DNA of 64,000 nt from DASYPQ01 sp041488095 (lineage in GTDB: Bacteria; Planctomycetota; UBA1135; GCA-002686595): contig JBGPOP010000018.1 of NCBI GenBank assembly GCA_041488095.1, forward strand, positions 20,542-84,541. Reading direction: 5' to 3'. Below the pieces are notes generated by a model. The model was not told where the DNA came from and did not search any database. It saw only the letters and a list, made by a program, of their open reading frames with translations. Each line of letters opens with the position of its first letter. Position 1 is the first letter of the stretch. The translations under genes were made by a program, and so were the position numbers. Below are positions 18,981 through 27,357 of this stretch, piece after piece.

Positions 18981-19073
18981 ATGGCGAAGAAGAAAGCGAC
19001 GAGGAAAAAGGCTCGCAAGGGCGGCCGCCGTAAGGGCGGGCGTCGGAAGGCCCGGCGCGGCAAGAAGAAGTAG
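18981..19073 (+). CDS. 30-residue Lys/Arg-rich histone-like mini-protein
   Basis: A very short gene: ATG at 18981, TAG at 19071-19073, with an AAGGAG ribosome site (18966-18971) 9 bases upstream, the best such site in the neighbourhood. The peptide has 30 residues, of which 11 are Lys and 8 are Arg, and the rest are mostly Gly and Ala. Runs such as KKKATRKKARKGGRRK recall the C-terminal tails of histone H1-like proteins of chlamydiae, planctomycetes and bordetellae. It lies 42 bp before an HU gene. A nucleic-acid compaction or rRNA-binding role is inference. A chance open frame is unlikely given the ribosome site and composition, but expression is unproven. Confidence 0.7.
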   Translation: MAKKKATRKKARKGGRRKGGRRKARRGKKK

Positions 19074-19115
19074 CCGCGATACGGCGACGAGTCGGTTGAA
19101 CGGAGGAGGCTCGCC

Positions 19116-19385
19116 ATGAACAAGAGCCACCTCATCGCTCATGTCGCGGACGAGCTGAGGACATCCAAGCTCCAAGCCGCCCTCCTCGTCGAGACCGTAC
19201 TGGGCGGGATCAGGAAGGGGCTCGAGACGGACCAGAGCGTCACGCTCACAGGGTTCGGAACCTTCGAGCTCAAGCCGCGCAAGGCGCGGGTGGGGCGCAA
19301 TCCCCACACTGGAGAGCCGATCGCGATCGGCCCCGGCCGCAGGGTCGGGTTCCGCGTCGGGAAGGCTCTCAAGGAAGCCTTCTGA
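19116..19385 (+). CDS. HU-family nucleoid DNA-binding protein
   Basis: An 89-residue HU/IHF-fold protein of standard length: MNKSHLIAHVADEL start, VTLTGFGTFELKPRKARVGRNP arm region and FRVGKALKEAF end. It bends and compacts DNA as a dimer. GGAGGAGG lies about 8 bases upstream of the ATG. It follows a tiny basic protein gene by 42 bp, so the two may be one transcription unit supplying nucleoid proteins. A strong hairpin after the stop probably ends transcription. Confidence 0.97.
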   Translation: MNKSHLIAHVADELRTSKLQAALLVETVLGGIRKGLETDQSVTLTGFGTFELKPRKARVGRNPHTGEPIAIGPGRRVGFRVGKALKEAF

Positions 19386-19415
19386 GAGCCGCCTAGAGGT
19401 CGATTCCATCGCAAT

Positions 19416-19448
19416 GGCCGGCCGTCCGGATCCTCCGGGCGGCCGGCC
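19416..19448 (+). terminator. GC-rich hairpin between HU and metG (convergent)
   Basis: Nine-base arms GGCCGGCCG (19416-19424) and CGGCCGGCC (19440-19448) enclose a second stem CCGGA/TCCGG with a 3-base loop. It lies 30 bases after the HU stop and 58 bases from the metG stop on the other strand, and is followed by only a weak T-rich stretch. It may serve both genes. Confidence 0.6.
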
Positions 19449-19506
19449 TTCTGGTTGTCGGCGTGGCCCTGGCGCTTCCCGCGGTGGCGCGCCTCGCGCT
19501 CGTGCA

Positions 19507-21234
19507 TCAGCCGCGGGTGATTCCGGTTCCGCCCGCGCGGCGTTCCAGGGCCTCGATCTCGGACGCGATCGACGCGTCGTCGATCTTGGTGAACAGGCCC
19601 GCGACCTCGCCGAGCTTCGTTCCCGCGCGGAGCGAGCGCCAGGCGCCGGCCTTCGGGACGCCCGGCCAACTCTCCTTCGCGACCTGACCCTCCTGTCCGA
19701 GCATGGCCCACAAGGCTTGAGCCTTGCCCGGCATCATCGGCGCCATCCAGCGCGCGAGCCACGAAAGCCATTCGCAGGCCGTGTTGAGCGCGGATGCCGC
19801 CAGCTCCGGGTCGGTCCGGCGCAGCGTCCAGGGCGCCGTCCGGTCGATGAAGACGTTGGCGATCGTCGCGTTCGCGACCAGCTGCTCGGCCGCGCGGCGG
19901 AACCTGAACTCGCGCACGTGCGCCGCCGGGTCGGCGAACGCACCGCACTCGGCCAGAAGGACCCGGTCCAGGGCCTCGACGTGCGCCGGCGAGATGGGCG
20001 GGATCCGGCCCTCGAAGTTCTTGTCGATGAAGCGCAGGACGCGCGTGGCCAGGTTTCCGATCGTGTCGGCCAGCGACGCGTTGACGCAACCCTGGAAGTC
20101 CTGCCAGCGCCACTCGGTGTCCGCCGTCTCGGGGGCGCTCGCGAGCAGGTAGAAGCGCGTCGCATCCGCGTCGTAGCGGTCGAAGAACGCGTCGAGCGGG
20201 ATGGTGCGGTTCTCCGAGGTCGAGAACTTGCCGCCCTGGAGGTTGTAGAACTCGTTCGCCGGCACCTGCCAGGGCAGGACGTATCCCTGGCGGACGCCCT
20301 GGAGCATCGCCGGGAACACGACGCAGTGGAACGAGATGTTGTCCTTGCCGATGAAGTGGACCAGGCGCGTGTCGGGCGACTGCCAGTAGTCGCGCCAGGC
20401 TTCCGGACGGCCGATCTTGCGCGCCCATTCCTGCGTGAACGAGACGTACCCGATCGGCGCGTCGAACCAGACGTAGAGCACCTTGCCTGTCTCGCCGCCG
20501 GCGCGGTCTTCAGGCACCGGGATGCCCCAGCTCATGTCGCGCGTGATCGGGCGCGGCGCGAGATCGTCGAGCAGGTTGCCGATGAAGCCGGTCACGTTGG
20601 GCTTCCAGGGATGCTCGCGGAACCAGCGCCCGAGGCCCTCGTCGCGCAGCCTGGGCAGGTCGAGGTACCAGTGCAGCGTCTCGCGCAGGACCGGGACCGT
20701 GCCGCAGATCTTGCAATGGCGCCGGGGCATCCTCAGCGGGTCGAGCTCCTTGCCGCAGCGCGGGCACTCGTTGCCGCGCGCCTTCTCGTAGCCGCACTCG
20801 TGGCAGGTGCCGAGGATGTAGCGGTCGGCCAGGAACATCTCGTCCTTGGGGCAGTAGAGCTGCTCGCCCTTGCGCTTCTGGAGATAGCCGTTCTCGTCCA
20901 GGCGTCGGAAGAACTCCTGGCTCGTCGCCACGTGGTCGGGACAGATGCTCGTCCCGGACCAGTGGTCGAACCCGATCGAGAAACGGTCGAGGGAATCCTG
21001 GATCGCCGCGCGCCAGCGCGCGACGTACTTCTCGTAGGGGACGTCCTCCTGCTCGGCGTTGATCGTGATCGCCGTGCCGTGCTCGTCGGTCCCGCAGATG
21101 AAGACCACGTCCTCGCCCTGCATGCGCAGCGTGCGCACGTAGACGTCGGCGGGCAGGTAGGCGCCGGTGATCTGCCCGAAGTGGATCGGGCCGTTGGCGT
21201 AGGGAAGTGCGCTGGTGACGAGGTAGCGGGTCAC
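19507..21234 (-). CDS. metG: Methionyl-tRNA synthetase
   Basis: A 575-residue class I aminoacyl-tRNA synthetase. The HIGH-type motif is seen in ALPYANGPIHFGQ. A zinc-knuckle region has four CxxC-like pairs (CHECG, CPRCG, CKICG and others), and KFSTS stands at the KMSKS position. The second Lys of KMSKS is therefore Thr, a variant I would check but do not regard as inactivating. The C-terminal anticodon-binding domain is present; the extra dimerisation/tRNA-binding module of some MetRS is absent. The start is GTG at 21234; the open frame continues upstream without homology. It charges tRNA-Met. Confidence 0.95.
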   Translation of the reverse strand: MTRYLVTSALPYANGPIHFGQITGAYLPADVYVRTLRMQGEDVVFICGTDEHGTAITINAEQEDVPYEKYVARWRAAIQDSLDRFSIGFDHWSGTSICPDHVATSQEFFRRLDENGYLQKRKGEQLYCPKDEMFLADRYILGTCHECGYEKARGNECPRCGKELDPLRMPRRHCKICGTVPVLRETLHWYLDLPRLRDEGLGRWFREHPWKPNVTGFIGNLLDDLAPRPITRDMSWGIPVPEDRAGGETGKVLYVWFDAPIGYVSFTQEWARKIGRPEAWRDYWQSPDTRLVHFIGKDNISFHCVVFPAMLQGVRQGYVLPWQVPANEFYNLQGGKFSTSENRTIPLDAFFDRYDADATRFYLLASAPETADTEWRWQDFQGCVNASLADTIGNLATRVLRFIDKNFEGRIPPISPAHVEALDRVLLAECGAFADPAAHVREFRFRRAAEQLVANATIANVFIDRTAPWTLRRTDPELAASALNTACEWLSWLARWMAPMMPGKAQALWAMLGQEGQVAKESWPGVPKAGAWRSLRAGTKLGEVAGLFTKIDDASIASEIEALERRAGGTGITRG

Positions 21235-21281
21235 GGCGGGGATTCTAGCGGTCCAGGTCCGACTCGGGCGTCGGTCCCGAC

Positions 21282-21965
21282 CTAGAACACGCCCCCCGGC
21301 GCCGCCAAGCGATAGCCCTCGCCTCGGACCGTCTGGATCAGCGGCACGCCGTGGCGGTCGAGCTTGCGCCGCAGCCGGGCCACGTGCACATCGACGACGT
21401 TCGTGTGCGGGTCGATGTCGAGGCTCCACACATCGCGCAGGAGGTCGGTGCGCGCGATCACCTGGCCCGCCCGGGAGACCAGGGTGCGGAGCAGGTCGAA
21501 CTCGCGCGGGGAGAGGATGATCTGCTGGCCGCCGCGCCACGCGGTGCGCCTGGCGAGGTCGAGCTTCAGGTCGGCGTACTCGATCGGGGCGAGGGAGCGC
21601 CGGCGGCGGATGACCGCGCCGATGCGCGCGACCAGCTCCTGGAAGTCGAACTCCTTGGCGACGTAATCGTCGGCGCCCAGTCGCAGGCCCTTGACGCGCT
21701 CCTCGACCGAGTCCAGCCCCGAGAGGAAGATCACCGGCGTCTCGCGTCCCAGCTCGCGCATCTCGAGCAGGAGGTCCCAGCCCGACTGGCCGGGCATCTT
21801 GACGTCCAGCAGGATCAGGTCGAAGGGCTCGACGCCGACGCGGTCGAGCAGCTCCTTGGCCGCGTGCCCGTCGGAGGCTCCCTCGCCGTCGATGCCGGCC
21901 CTCTTGAGGCCGGCCAGCACGTAGCTGCGGAAATCGGGATCGTCGTCGACGACCAGAACGCGCAT
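21282..21965 (-). CDS. OmpR/PhoB-family response regulator
   Basis: A 227-residue two-domain regulator. The receiver has acidic residues VVDDDPD and the phospho-acceptor Asp in LILLDVKMPG. The switch Lys is in DDYVAKEF, where the usual Pro after Lys is Glu. The C-terminal winged helix is recognisable from LSPREFDLLRTLVSRAGQVI to VDVHVARLRRKLD and IQTVRGEGYRL. No histidine kinase gene is adjacent, so it is an orphan here and its signal and targets are unknown. It lies between metG (same strand) and an acyl-CoA dehydrogenase gene on the other strand. Confidence 0.93.
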   Translation of the reverse strand: MRVLVVDDDPDFRSYVLAGLKRAGIDGEGASDGHAAKELLDRVGVEPFDLILLDVKMPGQSGWDLLLEMRELGRETPVIFLSGLDSVEERVKGLRLGADDYVAKEFDFQELVARIGAVIRRRRSLAPIEYADLKLDLARRTAWRGGQQIILSPREFDLLRTLVSRAGQVIARTDLLRDVWSLDIDPHTNVVDVHVARLRRKLDRHGVPLIQTVRGEGYRLAAPGGVF

Positions 21966-22191
21966 GTTGGTTCCCGCCGGGCGAGCGCGCGGGCCTCTCT
22001 TCCTGCGAAATCGCGCCGAGCATTGTACGCGAGCCCGGGGCCGTTGTCGCTCTCGCCCCGGCCAGGCCGCCCGCGCACGGGGCGGTTCCGCGCCGCGCCC
22101 GCGGGCTCTAGAATGCCGGGCTCGCCGGTCCCGCCTCCCCGATGTGCGCCCCGCCCCGGGCCGGGGGCGCACCCGATCCCCAGGAGCCCGC

Positions 22192-23361
22192 ATGCAGCCC
22201 TACCGCCAACTCGACTTCCTGGCCCTCGACGCCGAGCTCTCCGAGGAGGAGCGCATGGTGCGCGACACGGTGCGCTCCTGGGTGAGCGAGCGGTACCTGC
22301 CGATCGTCATGGAGCACTTCGAGAACGGCACGTTCCCGATGGAGACCGTCCCGGAGCTCGCCCAGATGGGGCTGTTCGGCCCGACGATCCCGCACGAGTA
22401 CGGCGGCGCGGGCCTGAACAACGTCGCGGCGGGGCTGATCTACCAGGAGCTCGAGCGCGGCGACTCGGGGCTGCGCTCGTTCTGCTCGGTGCAGAGCGGC
22501 CTGGTGATGTACCCGATCCTCGCGTTCGGCAGCGAGGAGCAGAAGAGGCGTTGGCTGCCGAAGCTCGCGAGCGGCGAAGCGATCGGCTGCTTCGGCCTGA
22601 CCGAGCCCGATTTCGGCAGCAACCCGGGCGGGATGCTGACGACGGCCAAGAAGGACAAGAAGGGCTGGGTGCTCGACGGCCGCAAGATGTGGATCACGAA
22701 CGGCACGGTCAGCCAGGTCGCGGTCGTGTGGGCCAAGGTCGAGGGCACGATCCGCGGCTTCCTCGTGCCGGCTGATGCGCCCGGCTTCAGCGCGCCGGAG
22801 CAGAAGCACAAGTGGTCGCTGCGCGCATCGGTCACGTCCGAGCTCGTGATGCAGGACTGCCGCGTGGGGGAGGAGGCGCTGCTGCCGAAGAGCGAGGGGC
22901 TCAAGTCTCCGCTCATGTGCCTCTCCCAGGCCCGCTACGGGATCGCCTGGGGAGCGCTCGGGGCGGCGCTGGCGTGCTTCGACGAGGCGCTCTCCTATTC
23001 CAAGCAGAGGATCGTGTTCGACAAGCCGCTGGCCGGGCTGCAGATCCCGCAGAAGAAGCTGGCAGACATGGCGACGCAGATCACGCTGGGGCAGCTGATT
23101 GCGCTGCGCCTGGGGCGCTTGAAGGACGCCGGGACTCTCACGCCGACCCAGGTGTCGATGGGCAAGCGCAACAACGTCCACATCGCGCTCGAGATCGCGC
23201 GGACGTGCCGCGACATGCTCGGCGCGAACGGGATCAGCCTGGAGTACCAGGTCGGGCGACACATGGTGAACCTCGAGTCGGTGTACACCTACGAAGGGAC
23301 GCACGACGTCCATACGCTCGCGATCGGGCAGGAACTGACGGGGATGTCGGCTTTCCGGTAG
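22192..23361 (+). CDS. gcdH: Acyl-CoA dehydrogenase, probably glutaryl-CoA dehydrogenase
   Basis: A 389-residue FAD enzyme. CFGLTEPDFGSNPGG and WITNG are the acyl-CoA dehydrogenase signatures. DSGLRSFCSVQSGLVMYPI near residue 93 resembles the glutarate-recognition segment of glutaryl-CoA dehydrogenases. The catalytic Glu is in YTYEGTHDVH near the C-terminus. The expected reaction is glutaryl-CoA to crotonyl-CoA plus CO2, in lysine and aromatic breakdown. No pathway neighbours are present. The start is the Met before QPYRQLDFL. The acyl-CoA dehydrogenase family is certain; substrate assignment is likely but not proven. Confidence 0.88.
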   Translation: MQPYRQLDFLALDAELSEEERMVRDTVRSWVSERYLPIVMEHFENGTFPMETVPELAQMGLFGPTIPHEYGGAGLNNVAAGLIYQELERGDSGLRSFCSVQSGLVMYPILAFGSEEQKRRWLPKLASGEAIGCFGLTEPDFGSNPGGMLTTAKKDKKGWVLDGRKMWITNGTVSQVAVVWAKVEGTIRGFLVPADAPGFSAPEQKHKWSLRASVTSELVMQDCRVGEEALLPKSEGLKSPLMCLSQARYGIAWGALGAALACFDEALSYSKQRIVFDKPLAGLQIPQKKLADMATQITLGQLIALRLGRLKDAGTLTPTQVSMGKRNNVHIALEIARTCRDMLGANGISLEYQVGRHMVNLESVYTYEGTHDVHTLAIGQELTGMSAFR

Positions 23362-23724
23362 CTCATCGGGTGGAGTCCACGCAGAGATGAGGAGAGGAGA
23401 CTACTACCGGAGGCGCAAGCCCAAGAAGATCACCGGCTGGCCGGTCGCGAAGCGCCCTGCGGCGGAGGTCGAAGTGAAGGTTTGCTACGTGGGCAGGCGA
23501 TCGAGCGGGAGCTCCCCCGGGATGTCGGCCTTCAAGGATTGTCGTGGACCTGATCGGTAGCGAGGCCCGTTCAAGCCGCGATCACGAGCCCGAGTCGATC
23601 AACCGGAGGCCGAAGTGCACCGCCGGGAACGCAGACGGGGTTTTCGCGACGCACAGGTGGCGGGGCCCCATGACAACCCCACAAGCAGAGATTCCAGGAC
23701 CGCGCCGCCGCTGCTATCCGCATT
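23362..23724. other. Intergenic stretch between gcdH and the repeat-protein gene; one doubtful small frame
   Basis: About 360 bases between converging genes. A 57-codon frame (23387-23560, plus) codes for a basic peptide but lacks a ribosome site. It ends near a string almost identical to the end of gcdH (GGGATGTCGGC.TTC occurs at 23341 and 23519), so it may be debris of a local duplication. No terminator with a T-tract and no RNA gene was recognised. Confidence 0.4.
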
Positions 23725-25551
23725 TCAGGGCCACCAAATCACTTGCCCGGTTTGCGTCGCGTTGAACGTCCTCCAGGCGTCGCAGCCACCGAGAACGTTC
23801 GGATCGCGGTAGTACACGAGGTACCAGCGGCTCTGGCCGGGTTGGATAACGTCGCCCTTCGCTGCCGAGCGCGCGGAAACGGTCGGATCGCCTGCGCCGA
23901 AGTCGGGCGCGCTGATGCTGCCGCCCGAGGCGACCTTGGTGTACAGACGCTTGAGCGTTCCACCCGCGCAGCGTACGCCCTGGCCGTAGACTTGGCCGGC
24001 AGAGACGAGCGCGCTGCCCTGCACCACGAGGCTCAACGCAGTCGGGTTCTGACCACTGGTCGCGAAGGCGAGGCTGTCGATCGCGAGGTAAGCGATCCCG
24101 GAAGCCGAAAGGCTCGCGCCTCCTGTCGAGGAGGAGTTGTCGCAGCCGCGGCCTGAGCCAGAGGGCGGGTTCGAGCACGGGCACGCGATCACGCCGCTGA
24201 CCCAGGGTTCGCACAGGCTCGTGAAGCCCGTGGCAGCACGGTCGTGGAGGAAGACGTCACCGAAGCCGTTCGAATCCCCGGGAACGAGGTCTCTGGCTTC
24301 ACTCCTGAAAGCCACGTAGCGGCCATCGGGAGAGATCGAGGGGATTTCGCTATTGCCGTGCGCCTGCGCGCCTCCCGTAGCAAAGCTCACTAGTTCGGTC
24401 GTGCCGTTCAGGCGGTCGCGAACGAAGACGTCTTCGTACCCCACGTCACCAGGAACGAGATTGGAAGCTCCGCTCATGAACGCCACGTAGCGGCCGTCGC
24501 CGGAGATCGAGGCAATACCAGAGTAGCCGTCGCCCTGCGCGCCCCCCGTAGCGACACTCACCCGCTCGGTCGTGCCGCTCAGGCGGTCGTGGACGAAGTC
24601 GTCCCACGCCCCGTTCGTGTCCCCGGGAACCAGATCCGCCGCAGTGCTGTTGAAGGCCACGTAGCGCCCGTCGCTCGAGATCGAAGCCCACCCGGCATTT
24701 CCGCTGCTCTGTGTTCCTCCGGTGGCGACGCTCACCCGCTCGGTCGTGCCGCTCCGGAGGTCGCGAACGAAGACGTCCTGGAAGTTGTTCGTGTCGCCGG
24801 GCACGAGGTTGCTGGCCATGCTCTCGAAGGCCACGTAGCGCCCGTTTCTGGAAATGGAGGGAATTCCGCTGGCGGAATTTCCCTGCGCGCCCCCGGTAGC
24901 GACGCTCACCCGCTCGGTCGCGCCGCTCTGACGGTCGTGGACGAAGATGTCCCAGGTGCCGTTCGTGTCCCCCGGGACGAGGTTGGTTGCCAGGCTCGTG
25001 AACGCCACGTAGCGACCGTCAGCGGAGATGGAGGGGTACCAGCTGTTGGAATTCCCCTGGGTACCTCCCGTCGCGACGCTCACCCGCTCGGTCACGCCGT
25101 TCAGGCGATCGCGGACGAAGATGTCCGCGGTCCCGTTCGTGTCCCCGGGAACGAGATTACTCGCTTCGCTCTCGAACGCCACGTAGCGCCCGTCGGGCGA
25201 GATCGAGATGCCGTACAGGCCACAGTATCCGTTCCCTTGCGCCCCCCCCGTACTGACGCTCAGCCGCTCTGTCGCGCCGTTAAGGCGATCGCGGAGGAAG
25301 ATGTCCCAGGTCGCGTTCGTATCCCCGGGGACGAGGTTGGCCGCACAGCTCATGAACGCCACGTAGCGGCCGTCGGCAGAGACCACGCGGACAGAGCCTC
25401 CCGGCAAATCGCTGAGGCAGTCCCCCTGCACGTCACTCGAATCGACGCTCACCCGCTCGGTCACTTGGGCCCGGCCCATGCCGGCCAAGGCCAGCCCGGC
25501 AACTCCTACTCCAAACTTCCACACCACCGTTCTCTTAGGCCCTGTGGGCAA
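23725..25551 (-). CDS. Secreted seven-repeat PD40/TolB-like propeller protein with planctomycete-type C-terminal domain
   Basis: About 608 residues. After a signal peptide (KRTVVWKFGVGVAGLALAGMGRAQ) come seven ~55-residue repeats, each with SxDGRYVAF.S, NLVPGDTN, D.FVRDR and TERVSVATGG, as expected for a seven-bladed propeller. The last ~150 residues form a different domain (CDNSSSTGGASLSASGIAYL, GVRCAGGTLKRLY, RWYLVYYRDPN). I associate this domain with the C-terminus of many secreted paralogues in planctomycetes; that is from memory. The start is placed at TTG 25551, just before the signal peptide and 82 bases below a TTGACA (minus strand, 25638-25633); an in-frame ATG at 25758 would add 69 unlikely residues. 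Its function is unknown. Confidence 0.8.
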   Translation of the reverse strand: MPTGPKRTVVWKFGVGVAGLALAGMGRAQVTERVSVDSSDVQGDCLSDLPGGSVRVVSADGRYVAFMSCAANLVPGDTNATWDIFLRDRLNGATERLSVSTGGAQGNGYCGLYGISISPDGRYVAFESEASNLVPGDTNGTADIFVRDRLNGVTERVSVATGGTQGNSNSWYPSISADGRYVAFTSLATNLVPGDTNGTWDIFVHDRQSGATERVSVATGGAQGNSASGIPSISRNGRYVAFESMASNLVPGDTNNFQDVFVRDLRSGTTERVSVATGGTQSSGNAGWASISSDGRYVAFNSTAADLVPGDTNGAWDDFVHDRLSGTTERVSVATGGAQGDGYSGIASISGDGRYVAFMSGASNLVPGDVGYEDVFVRDRLNGTTELVSFATGGAQAHGNSEIPSISPDGRYVAFRSEARDLVPGDSNGFGDVFLHDRAATGFTSLCEPWVSGVIACPCSNPPSGSGRGCDNSSSTGGASLSASGIAYLAIDSLAFATSGQNPTALSLVVQGSALVSAGQVYGQGVRCAGGTLKRLYTKVASGGSISAPDFGAGDPTVSARSAAKGDVIQPGQSRWYLVYYRDPNVLGGCDAWRTFNATQTGQVIWWP

Positions 25552-25783
25552 GGACCGCCTTGCCTCTCGGCTGCCCCTCTTGCCCAGAGCAACGTCTGGA
25601 GGAGCCGCAATCCGTGTACCGCCACATCTGCTTGTCAACACCAAGATAACGTGCCCCAACGGGAGTGGGTCGCTGAACCTCGCGCTTTTTGCTTGACACG
25701 GGGGGCGGCGGAGCGAGAAAGGCCCACCTACAGCAACTTGGTTCTTTCCGCTGCCCATGGCTCTCGTTCATGAGGAATCGCAC

Positions 25784-27270
25784 ATGAACCCGCATCATTC
25801 CGCTCTGCGTCTTGCTTCGCCCCTTCTCCTCATCCTAGCCGGGATCTTCGCCCTCCCCGCCTCCGGCCCGGTGCGCCACCAGCTTCCGCCCATTGGTCCC
25901 AAGCCGTATCCCGAGACGGTCTACGTGAATGCCGCTTTGACTCCGCCCGGAGACGGCATGTCCTGGACGACCGCGTTCACGACCTCGACCCGGCAATCTC
26001 GGTTGCTGTGGCCGGTGCTGAGATCTGGGTCGCCCAGGGAACGTACAAGCCGACGAGCGTTACGACGGGCTTCTCGATCACAAAGAAACTCAAACTCTAC
26101 GGTGGCTTCGCGGGCGGTGAAGCGTCGATTGCCGCCCGTCCTGGCTATTTCCTCCAGACCATCCTCGAGGGCGACATCCCTGGAACCCCGGGCAACCTTA
26201 CCGACAACGCCGAGCACGTCGTGACCGTCCTGCACGTAGCAGGTTCCTCAGGAAGCGCAGGCGTCGTAATCGACGGCTTCCACATCCGGAACGGCTATGC
26301 TTCGAGTCCGGGAAACTCGCTGGACTTGGACGGAGGGGGGATCTATTCCGAGTGCTCTGATCTCGATCTCTCCAACTGCTTCATTCGCAGGAATTCCGCG
26401 CATGACGGGGGGGGACTCTACTTCACTGGGGGCTGCGGCCCTCAGGGACAATTCGTACCGGGCCTCAGCCGCCCCAACACCTTGCATATCAAGCTCTGCG
26501 AGTTCGGGAACGGGGACATCAACTTTTCCATCGACAAGAACACCGCCGACCATTATGGCGGAGCAATCTTCGGTCAGGTGTTGAACGGCGAGGTCGTGAA
26601 CACTACGTTTCTGCAGGACATTGCGACCCAATATGGTGGCGGGGTTTTTCTTTGGAGGATGGGGCTGCGGAACCGCCTCGACTTCACGAACTGCGTTTTC
26701 TGGCGGAACCACGCCAACGCGGCAGGCGGTGCAATGTATCTGGGTGAGACGGCGGCCCTTGAGGGAGCCAACGCGAAGCTCGTGAACTGCACGTTCGCGC
26801 AAAACTCCACGTCGTCCTGCATCGACGGTACAGCCCTGAATGTCAGTACGCACGCCATCGGCATGATCTACAACTCGATCTTCTGGCATAATTATGCCCC
26901 CGGCTTTCCGTTATGCGGCGGCAATTCACCCCCGATCGTAGGAAACCCAACGGTCGAATACTCGGACGTCCAGCTTGGTTGGACGGGTACGACTAATATC
27001 ATCTCGGATCCTCTATTCGTCAGCTTCGACCCCCTCTTCAATCTCAGGCTGAGCGCCAACTCGCTTTGCCTCGATCATGCCGATTACACCAGGCTCCCGT
27101 TAGATTCCTTGGACGTCGACGGAGACGGCAGCACCAGCGAGGTCATGCCGATCGACGAAGATGGCGCTGCTCGGCTCTATGATGATGGGCCCCCAGGAGG
27201 TCAGGGCAACCCTGCCTGTCCTCCTGGTCCGTGCATTCTCGACATGGGTGCATACGAGCGTCACCCCTGA
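25784..27270 (+). pseudogene. Secreted right-handed beta-helix protein gene with a frameshift near 25980
   Basis: A signal peptide (ASPLLLILAGIFALPAS) and the usual opening TVYVNAALTPPGDGMSWTTAFT run in one frame to about 25981. The natural continuation DLDPAISVAVAGAEIWVAQG is found in the next frame from 25981 and stays open to 27270. One base appears to be missing between 25979 and 25981. The rest is a typical parallel beta-helix/choice-of-anchor type protein: N.A..GGGLYF, YGGAIFGQ, YGGGVFL, AGGAMYLG repeats and the ending DMGAYERHP. If the lost base is a sequencing error the gene codes for about 495 residues; otherwise it is a recent pseudogene. GAGGA lies 7 bases before ATG 25784. Confidence 0.8.
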
Positions 27271-27357
27271 GAGCGGGCAGACGGAACGGCAGGTGGTCCT
27301 GAACGCCCCATCGCGGGGCTCGGTGTGGCGAAGGCGCTCGGGACCACGGCTGTGGCG

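Noticed and set aside
19507..21234. KFSTS instead of KMSKS in MetRS as a sign of inactivity
   Set aside because: The surrounding sequence and all other motifs are well kept, and the signature loop tolerates such changes. Noted only in the feature.
23387..23560. 57-codon small frame after gcdH
   Set aside because: No ribosome site and no similarity. It shares a short string with the gcdH end and is kept only as part of the intergenic description.
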